NCBI GenBank assembly: GCA_003454065.1
Contig: DMKZ01000083.1
Coordinates: 1 to 5,050, forward strand
Origin: Spirochaetaceae bacterium
GTDB lineage: Bacteria; Spirochaetota; Spirochaetia; Sphaerochaetales; Sphaerochaetaceae
Reading direction: 5' to 3'
Length of the DNA stretch: 5,050 nucleotides
Position numbers and translations under genes: made by a program. Under the pieces are notes generated by a model. It made no database searches. It saw only the letters and a program-made list of their open reading frames with translations, and was not told where the DNA came from. Shown here piece after piece: positions 1 through 5,050 of the stretch; the stretch's first letter is position 1; each line of letters opens with the position of its first letter.

Positions 1-485
1 CCATCAGCCGCTCCAAGATGTGATGACTGGTCTATTCCCGAAGCATAGCCGGAATAAACTGCAATTCCATTTCTCACGCACTCCAAAGCAAGAAGATAGG
101 CCGCTCTCCTGCCCGACAAATCGCTTTGCCTCGTTCCGACAATCGTCACGCTTTGCGCATTTTCAAAATTTCCCTGACATCCCGACGGCTTGCTTCCTTT
201 CCATGCGAGGCAAAACGGCGGGTTTCCAGACGATGCCAAGCTATCGGGATAATCCTCTTCGCCATAAAATATGTGCCCCCTATAGACTTGCTCGTCCTCG
301 TCGTCGTTGCACCATTGCAGCTCCCTGTTCCAAAGCCGTTGCATATTAGGACCGAGCATTTGCTGGGCTTGAGAGTATGTGACACCCTTAATCGCCATGC
401 TCACCTTTTCGTCCAAAGAGATGTTCTGCATCATGGCAATCGCCAATAGTTCCTCGTAACCGCAATTGTATTCTATTTTTCTCAT
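1..485 (-). CDS. dprA: DprA/Smf-like DNA-processing protein, N-terminal 161 residues (runs off left edge)
   Basis: Partial gene whose 3' part lies beyond base 1. The 161 residues visible read without interruption into a DprA Rossmann-like fold: an entry segment YGEEDYPDSLASSGNPP (about residues 78-94), then IVGTR (115-119), then SGYASGID (145-152) and HLGAAD (156-161). These match the family landmarks YP..L....PP, IVG(S/T)R and SG.A.GID..AH.GAL. DprA proteins bind single-stranded DNA and load RecA during natural transformation; some relatives have other roles. The stretch before the fold is only about 75 residues and shows no obvious SAM/helix-hairpin-helix domain. The basic residue usual in SGLA(K/R)GID is Ser149 here. 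The start is the ATG at 485-483: an in-frame TAG lies upstream with no ATG, GTG or TTG between. No Shine-Dalgarno precedes it; Met18/Met19 or Met30 are alternatives. Family assignment is strong, transformation role is inference. Confidence 0.85.
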   Translation of the reverse strand, partial: MRKIEYNCGYEELLAIAMMQNISLDEKVSMAIKGVTYSQAQQMLGPNMQRLWNRELQWCNDDEDEQVYRGHIFYGEEDYPDSLASSGNPPFCLAWKGSKPSGCQGNFENAQSVTIVGTRQSDLSGRRAAYLLALECVRNGIAVYSGYASGIDQSSHLGAAD

Positions 486-519
486 ACTATATATACGCGA
501 AAAAAACGTATTTTGTCCT
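486..519 (-). promoter_or_regulatory. possible promoter abutting the dprA-like start, with a small inverted repeat
   Basis: On the minus strand AGGACA (519-514) is followed after 18 bases by TATATA (495-490). These are 4/6 matches each to the sigma-70 -35 and -10 boxes. A transcript from this site would begin at or next to the ATG at 485, so the mRNA would be nearly leaderless, which fits the absence of a Shine-Dalgarno. Between the boxes lies the inverted repeat ATACG (493-497) / CGTAT (507-511) around an A/T run, a possible protein-binding site. The region is AT-rich, so chance matches are likely. Confidence 0.25.
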
Positions 520-587
520 AAAAGACACTAAATTTGCATTTTGGAAACTTCAACTTGTCAGAGGGCGCTTCTAAAAACCTCAAAGTC

Positions 588-2018
588 CTACTTTTTCCAG
601 AAGGCCCTAGTGAACAAGGCGCCGACAGTGAAGATTTCCAATCTGCCGACAAGCATTTCGAATGACATCAGAATTTTCGAGAATGAAGTCGTAGAGCCGA
701 AAGGCGGAAGCGAAAAGCCGGCGCCGACATTTCCAATGCTCTGCAAGGAAGACGAAAACGCGCTTTCCATGGTGCTGATCTGAGGGTCGAGCGTTAGAAG
801 AACGGCAGAGGCTATTGCTATGAGATAATATACGAATAGGAAGCTTATGATTTCATAGGCGAAGCGCCTGCTTATCACATCAGATTCGAATTTGACTACG
901 AAAACGCCTCTGGGGTGCAGTTTCTGCTTTATGATGGATTTCAATATGACGAATACGATGCAAACACGTATGATCTTGACGCCGCCGCCCGTACTGCCTT
1001 GGCATCCGCCGAGAAAATATGATGTGAAAAGAACGATTCTGGCGAAAAGCGGCCAATTGGAGAAATCGGCATTCGTATATCCTGTCGTCGTAATCATGCT
1101 TACATATTGGAACGCGCTGTATCGTAGGCTTTGGATGAACGACGGATATATGCCGCGAAAAGTCAGCGACAATGCTATCAGAACGGAGCTCGATGCGACA
1201 ATCGCAAAATACGTACGCGCCTCCGTATCCTTTATCAGCGCCGACCTATCGCCATTCAAGGTTAGGTAAATCAATGAGAAATTCAAGGCGGCGATGAACA
1301 TGAACACCGTAACAACCACATCCACATAAGCGCTTGAAAAATACTCTATGCTATTGTTATAAGGAGTGAAGCCTGCCGTTGACATTGCGGAAAGGGATAT
1401 GCACACAGCTTGAAACGGGGTCAAGCCGCCGCACAACAGCAAAATGATCATGGCGACTGTAAGACCGATATAGATAAGCCAAAGGTATTTTGCGCTATCG
1501 CGCGACTTAGGCAATATCTTATCCTTATTCGTGCCCGCCATCTCCTGCGAGGTGAACTTCATGCCTGCATTGCCAAGCCTCGGCATAAGAGCGACGAACA
1601 AAACGACTACTCCCATTCCCCCAAGGAAATTGGTCAGACTCCTATAAAATATCATAGAGGATGGCAAACTTTCAACATCAGAAAATACCGTGGCGCCAGT
1701 AGTTGTGAATCCGCTGATTGTTTCGAAAAAAGCCGATGGAAAATCCGAAACGACTCCCGCGAAAATAAAAGGCAAGGCGCCCAATGCTCCGAAAAGCAGC
1801 CAAGTCGCAGTCACCACGAAATAGCCGTCCTTTATCCTAATGATTCCGTTCTTATGATTTCCGCTGACGAATCGGAAGGTGAAGAACAGCATCAGGGAAG
1901 CCAACGCCGTCATCGCGAATGCCTTTGCGCACGCCGACTCTCCATGCATCACGGCAAAGACAATCAGCAGCAGAAGCGAAACCGAAAATGACAAGACGAC
2001 AAATGATAGGATTTTCAA
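588..2018 (-). CDS. trkH: Trk-type potassium uptake protein TrkH (membrane translocation subunit)
   Basis: Integral inner-membrane subunit of the Trk K+ uptake system, 476 residues, a normal length for TrkH. All four selectivity-filter P-loops of the TrkH/KtrB superfamily can be seen: TTTGAT (105-110), STAGFT (213-218), TTTGYT (310-315) and GNVGAGF (429-435), each with its filter glycine. Family signatures also include FLGGMGVVVL (131-140), GGCQGSTGGGVKIIR (337-351) and the C-terminal EMLVGRLEIFTV (454-465). Hydrophobic helices fill the rest. The start is a TTG at 2018-2016, giving the expected first membrane helix directly after a short Met-Lys start. No ATG or GTG lies upstream in frame before a stop inside the end of trkA, and no convincing Shine-Dalgarno is present, so initiation is probably weak. 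A rare ATC start seven codons upstream would resemble some TrkH N-termini. It follows trkA by 49 bases on the same strand, and the two products work as one transporter. No strong terminator hairpin follows the stop. Confidence 0.96.
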   Translation of the reverse strand: MKILSFVVLSFSVSLLLLIVFAVMHGESACAKAFAMTALASLMLFFTFRFVSGNHKNGIIRIKDGYFVVTATWLLFGALGALPFIFAGVVSDFPSAFFETISGFTTTGATVFSDVESLPSSMIFYRSLTNFLGGMGVVVLFVALMPRLGNAGMKFTSQEMAGTNKDKILPKSRDSAKYLWLIYIGLTVAMIILLLCGGLTPFQAVCISLSAMSTAGFTPYNNSIEYFSSAYVDVVVTVFMFIAALNFSLIYLTLNGDRSALIKDTEARTYFAIVASSSVLIALSLTFRGIYPSFIQSLRYSAFQYVSMITTTGYTNADFSNWPLFARIVLFTSYFLGGCQGSTGGGVKIIRVCIVFVILKSIIKQKLHPRGVFVVKFESDVISRRFAYEIISFLFVYYLIAIASAVLLTLDPQISTMESAFSSSLQSIGNVGAGFSLPPFGSTTSFSKILMSFEMLVGRLEIFTVGALFTRAFWKK

Positions 2019-2061
2019 ATTGTTCTTAAGGTTGATGGTTTGCCCGAAATGATCCGCCGTT

Positions 2062-2075
2062 CCGCAATCATGCGG
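2062..2075 (-). other. short GC-rich hairpin across the trkA stop codon
   Basis: The minus strand reads CCGCA-TGAT-TGCGG, a perfect 5-bp stem with a 4-base loop that contains the trkA TGA stop. No U-run follows, so it is not an intrinsic terminator. It could affect mRNA stability or the relative expression of trkA and trkH, but such a short stem may also be chance. Confidence 0.3.
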
Positions 2076-3417
2076 TGAAACTGTTTTTTATCTCCTTTTT
2101 CCTATTGCTTGAAATCAATACCAATAGGGTATCGCCAGCCTCCAAAAGATAGCTTCCATTCGGTATGAAACTGGATTCATCGCTTTTCCTAACTCCCGCA
2201 ACTATTGCCTTCTGACGGACATCAATATCCTTTAGACGCTTGCCGCGCACGGCCGAATTCTCGGTTATCATGATTTCATCAACCTCTATTTCGCCTCCGA
2301 ATATGGTATGAACCGATGATATGTTGCTCTGAGTCTGGAAAAGCTTATACAACGAAACCACCGTCGATTCGGTGGCGGATATGACCAAATCGATGTCAAG
2401 CGCCTTCAAAGCCGAACCGTCCTCCCTCTTGCATAAGGCTATCGAGTGCCTGATGCCTTTTTTCTTGGCGAAATGCGCTATTATGGTATTCAGCTCATCG
2501 CTATCCTCAAGGGCGACGAAAAGATCGTAGTCGGCAAGATTCTCCTCTTCGATTATATCGTCATTCATCAAATTTGCATTAAGGACGATGTTATTGTTGT
2601 ATTTCCTTGAAAACTCTTCGCACACGGTTTTGTCCTTATCGATGAGGACGATGTTCTTCCTCGTATCAGGACTAAGCGACGAAAGAATGTAATCGCTTAT
2701 CTGGTTCAAGCCTTGGAACACTATGCGTTTGGGTCTCGGTCTGGAAAAACCGAGCTTTCTGAAAATCTTATTCGCATCCCCTTCGCCGACGACTATGGAA
2801 ACCATATCGTTAGCTCGAATCGCAGTCTGTCCGGACGGAACCATGGCCTTGCCATTGCGAAGGATGCTTGCGATTATGAAACTCTCATCAGCATCCCTTC
2901 TGATTTCCATCAGCGTCTTGCCTTTAAGCGCGCTCAAATCATCCACTTCGATATTGTAAAGAGCGAGATCGGAGCCTTCGAATGTTATTATGCTGCTATA
3001 AAGCCCGCGTTCTATCGCATTGCAGATGTTGCTGGCTGCCTCTTCTTCGGGATTGACTATGAAACCTATTCCGAAAAGGTTGTTCTTGAGTCCGCCCTTG
3101 CTCGTATATGCGATGTTTTTCACGCATGAAACCGTATTCCTGATTCCGAATTCGCTGCCGACAATCGCGCAGGAAATCAGATTCACCTCGTCCCTGTCCG
3201 TAAGCGCAACGAAAAAATCCGCATCTTCAACACCGGCATCCGTCAAAACCGTCATATCGTTTCCGTTTCCGAAAATGGCGATGCAGTCGATCTTATCCTT
3301 TACCTTCTCGATTTTCCTCATGTCGTTGTCAATCATCACGACATCGGCGTTTTCGCCTATCAGATATTCCGCTAAGGCGCAACCTCGTCTGCCTGCGCCT
3401 AAAATCACAACTTTCAT
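2068..3417 (-). CDS. trkA: Trk system potassium uptake regulatory protein TrkA
   Basis: Cytosolic gating subunit of the Trk K+ transporter. It binds NAD(H) or adenine nucleotides and controls TrkH. At 449 residues it has the standard full-length TrkA layout of two tandem RCK units: RCK-N 1 (about 1-120), TrkA_C 1 (about 145-222), RCK-N 2 (about 229-345) and TrkA_C 2 (about 370-445). The first Rossmann fold has a complete GAGRRG (7-12), the acidic Asp30 ending beta-2, FGNGND (49-54) and ALTDRDEVN (71-79). In the second fold the glycine motif has become GLNQIS (236-241), with only the first glycine kept, while Asp260 and ALEDSDELN (302-310) remain; this lobe probably binds nucleotide differently or not at all. 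The ATG at 3417-3415 begins three bases after the yqeC stop. Its GAGGG Shine-Dalgarno (3433-3429) lies inside the end of yqeC, about 11 bases from the ATG, suggesting coupled translation. trkH follows directly. Confidence 0.96.
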   Translation of the reverse strand: MKVVILGAGRRGCALAEYLIGENADVVMIDNDMRKIEKVKDKIDCIAIFGNGNDMTVLTDAGVEDADFFVALTDRDEVNLISCAIVGSEFGIRNTVSCVKNIAYTSKGGLKNNLFGIGFIVNPEEEAASNICNAIERGLYSSIITFEGSDLALYNIEVDDLSALKGKTLMEIRRDADESFIIASILRNGKAMVPSGQTAIRANDMVSIVVGEGDANKIFRKLGFSRPRPKRIVFQGLNQISDYILSSLSPDTRKNIVLIDKDKTVCEEFSRKYNNNIVLNANLMNDDIIEEENLADYDLFVALEDSDELNTIIAHFAKKKGIRHSIALCKREDGSALKALDIDLVISATESTVVSLYKLFQTQSNISSVHTIFGGEIEVDEIMITENSAVRGKRLKDIDVRQKAIVAGVRKSDESSFIPNGSYLLEAGDTLLVLISSNRKKEIKNSFTA

Positions 3418-3420
3418 TTT

Positions 3421-4200
3421 TCAGCAAGCCCTCGTGCATTCGGGCGAAATCACATAATTCTTTCTAATCGACACCAAATGGCTTCCAGTTCGTTTAGACA
3501 GCCCTATCAGCGCATCAAAATCCGACTTATCCTCTATGACATCCATCTTGTTTATCAACACGTATCTCCCCATCGAATCGGCTGCGCCGCAAAAGCAACC
3601 CTTTCGGCTGGCGATTATATTCCCGATATCGCTTGCATCGATCGTTTTATCAGGTGAAACCGCATAATCGCATTCATAAGCCTCGTGCCTATGCAACGAC
3701 GATTTGATTTCGGCGCCTATGGAATCGGCGCCGATAATCGAAACGACAGCGGATGACATCTCCAATATCACAGGCTCTCCATCAAGATGATACTTCAATG
3801 GCAATCCCCTGCTTCCGTCCGCCTCTATTATGACCTTATCGAAGCTTTCCCCATAAGACTTGATGCGATCCGCACCAGGAGAACGATACTTATCCGACGC
3901 CGGATCGTAGGAAACGAACAGCACCGATGAATTCTTTTTCATAATCGGGAAGGATGCGGAGTCCAGCACTGTCGCATCGACGCCGTAATCGACTTTGCTG
4001 GAAAGATGAGTAGTAGTGGACATCATCACGGATTGTCCATGCGAATTGAAGACTTCCTTCAAAAAAAGCATGAACGATGTCTTGCCTCCTCCTCCCACGA
4101 TGGATATGATGTCATGTCTGTTCAGAAGAGAGTAGGCAAAATCAAAAAGGGGAGACAAGACAAGCCCGCTCCCCTCCAAAGACAATGCCATATCGGGCAT
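3421..4200 (-). CDS. yqeC: YqeC-family P-loop protein (putative selenium-dependent hydroxylase accessory protein)
   Basis: A 259-residue soluble protein from the ATG at 4200-4198. Numbered from that Met it carries the Walker A-like GGGGKTS (36-42), a STTTH motif (61-65), the family hallmark EADGSRGLPLK (126-136) and NKMD (217-220), which looks like the NKxD guanine-specificity motif. These match YqeC, a family associated by genome context with maturation of selenium-dependent molybdenum hydroxylases; its biochemical reaction is not known. No selD, yqeB, xdh-like or molybdopterin gene is visible in the window. The chosen ATG overlaps the stop of the upstream gene by one base (TGATG), typical of coupled translation. 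A TTG just before (4203-4201) and an ATG at 4191-4189 are other possible starts; no Shine-Dalgarno decides, and the conserved part begins only at about residue 18. The stop lies three bases before trkA. Family assignment is firm, the function in this organism is open. Confidence 0.88.
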   Translation of the reverse strand: MPDMALSLEGSGLVLSPLFDFAYSLLNRHDIISIVGGGGKTSFMLFLKEVFNSHGQSVMMSTTTHLSSKVDYGVDATVLDSASFPIMKKNSSVLFVSYDPASDKYRSPGADRIKSYGESFDKVIIEADGSRGLPLKYHLDGEPVILEMSSAVVSIIGADSIGAEIKSSLHRHEAYECDYAVSPDKTIDASDIGNIIASRKGCFCGAADSMGRYVLINKMDVIEDKSDFDALIGLSKRTGSHLVSIRKNYVISPECTRAC

Positions 4201-4796
4201 CAAAGGAAATTATATGTCAACCCAACAGTGAAATTAAAGCGTCCCAATACGGAATCCGACGATGTGTTCGCATCCACATTAAAATAGAACGCAGGGGCAT
4301 ACAATGCCTTGACTATGACGGAAATCGGCATAGATGACGGGCTATAATCCATCACTGCGCCGATTTCCGGAGAAACGCCCAAAGGCTTGGGAGCAAGAAG
4401 GCTCACGCCTATTCCAGGTCCCACTTTCAGTCCGCTGTCCTTCGCTACCTCGAACAGATATGCGCCGGAAGCGCCCAAATGCATTATGAAGGGATCCCTC
4501 TCCTTATAATCTCCGGACTGATAACCCAATTTACCATAAGCAGCGAGAGAATCGCTAAGCTCATATCTGACAGCAGCGCCTGCGGACCACCACATTCCGT
4601 CTCGAACGGCACCGATGCCCCCATCGATTCCAACACCTAGTTTCTTAGCATCGGACTTGGAAACTCCGCCTTTTTGCGAAGATGATGACTTGGCATCACC
4701 GCTTTTCTTGCCACCGAGCAGTCCGTCAAAAATGCCGCTATAGGCACTAGAAACACAAACTGCAGCAAACAGAATACAAAAGAGAATCCTCTTCAT
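4200..4796 (-). CDS. hypothetical secreted protein, probable small outer-membrane beta-barrel
   Basis: I do not recognise a named family. The 198-residue product starts with a clear signal peptide: MKR, a hydrophobic core ILFCILFAAVCV, and a likely signal peptidase I cut after AYS (residue 20). Cys14 sits after Val, so it is a poor lipobox. Residues 21-51 form a Gly/Ser/Lys-rich linker. Residues 52-198 are rich in Gly, Tyr and alternating hydrophobic/polar stretches such as WWSAGAAVRYEL and AAYGKLGYQSGDY, ending in FTVGLTYNFL. That fits an 8-strand-like outer-membrane barrel whose last strand ends NFL rather than in the usual terminal aromatic. The start was chosen at the second of two adjacent ATGs (4796-4794) because GGAGG (4807-4803) lies six bases before it. 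The frame stays open up to an ATG at 4868, but that longer form would bury the signal peptide. It overlaps yqeC by one base. Reality of the gene is likely; the barrel call is inference from pattern. Confidence 0.75.
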   Translation of the reverse strand: MKRILFCILFAAVCVSSAYSGIFDGLLGGKKSGDAKSSSSQKGGVSKSDAKKLGVGIDGGIGAVRDGMWWSAGAAVRYELSDSLAAYGKLGYQSGDYKERDPFIMHLGASGAYLFEVAKDSGLKVGPGIGVSLLAPKPLGVSPEIGAVMDYSPSSMPISVIVKALYAPAFYFNVDANTSSDSVLGRFNFTVGLTYNFL

Positions 4797-4923
4797 CATT
4801 GCCCTCCAACTCCCGAACAACGAAATAACATTCATTTTCACATTTTCAAGGTCTCCTCGCCATAACATTGGAAGAGGCCTCGAAAAACCATCATCTAAAA
4901 ATCAACATTTAAAATAGCGACGA
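4797..4923 (-). promoter_or_regulatory. rpsG-to-envelope-protein spacer with RBS and upstream SD-ATG-TGA element
   Basis: 127-base spacer. It holds the strong Shine-Dalgarno GGAGG (4807-4803) that sets the start at 4796. Further upstream a second good Shine-Dalgarno, GAGGAG (4858-4853), lies nine bases before an ATG that is followed at once by TGA (4843-4838), a start-stop element with no real reading frame. An 8-base palindrome GAGGCCTC sits at 4874-4881. A TTGAAA (4849-4844) could be a -35 box but has no good -10 partner. No hairpin with a U-run was found, so transcription from rpsG may continue through. Confidence 0.35.

Positions 4924-5050
<127 letters not shown>

Noticed and set aside
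146..385. Minus-strand frame of 79 codons in the left-edge region
   Set aside because: It overlaps in another frame the DprA-like gene, whose motifs IVGTR and SG.A.GID are recognisable. The shorter frame shows no domain.
541..590. Possible terminator after trkH (GAGG...CCCTC)
   Set aside because: The stem is only four base pairs with a 13-base loop and no U-run after it, so an intrinsic terminator cannot be supported.
1410..1991. Open plus-strand frame of 193 codons opposite trkH
   Set aside because: It lies wholly antisense to a well-conserved TrkH frame, its product is a low-complexity charged sequence without a domain, and it has no ribosome-binding site of note.
3020..3457. Open plus-strand frame of 145 codons opposite trkA
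   Set aside because: It mirrors the TrkA coding sequence and has the Ser/Pro/Leu-rich make-up of an antisense shadow.
4149..4178. GGAGGGG sequence inside yqeC followed by a TTG as an alternative start
   Set aside because: It would still leave the conserved P-loop intact, but the spacing to the TTG is long and a start-stop overlap at 4200 is a better explanation.
4206..4217. TTGACA directly joined to TATAAT on the minus strand near the end of the envelope-protein gene
   Set aside because: The two boxes have no spacer between them, so they cannot act as a sigma-70 promoter pair. The bases simply encode Leu-Thr-Tyr-Asn in the conserved reading frame.
4797..4868. Longer form of the envelope protein starting at the ATG at 4868
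   Set aside because: It would place 24 mixed residues before an otherwise textbook signal peptide and ignore the GGAGG that is ideally placed for the ATG at 4796.

Overview
The window is a co-directional stretch of bacterial chromosome read entirely on the minus strand. In transcription order, from high to low coordinates, it holds: the 3' end of rpsG (ribosomal protein S7); a small secreted protein that looks like an outer-membrane beta-barrel; a YqeC-family P-loop protein; trkA; trkH; and the 5' part of a dprA/smf-like gene that runs off the left edge. No RNA genes, mobile elements, CRISPR arrays or long repeats were seen. All gene-free stretches are shorter than 130 bases.

Layout: rpsG ends at 4924. 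A 127-base spacer leads to the secreted protein (4200-4796), which has a signal peptide and a well-placed Shine-Dalgarno. Its stop codon overlaps the yqeC start by one base. yqeC is followed after three bases by trkA, and 49 bases later by trkH, which starts with TTG. These four genes look like one transcription unit, possibly reading on from rpsG because no terminator is visible. After trkH a 102-base AT-rich spacer with a possible promoter precedes the dprA-like gene.

How the genes work together: TrkH is the membrane K+ translocation subunit and TrkA its cytosolic nucleotide-sensing RCK regulator, so the pair makes a complete Trk potassium uptake system. The tight coupling of yqeC to trkA is the unusual part. 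YqeC is known from selenium-dependent molybdenum hydroxylase loci, and no other gene of that pathway is visible here.

Organism: moderate GC, Shine-Dalgarno starts and a cell-envelope protein with a beta-barrel pattern suggest a diderm bacterium. rpsG is not followed by fusA, unlike the usual str operon. That, with the S7 tail, would fit a spirochaete (Treponema-like), but this is a guess. Nothing in the window is clearly a new system. The best leads are the yqeC-trkA-trkH linkage, the lineage-specific envelope protein after rpsG, and the divergent DprA-like protein.
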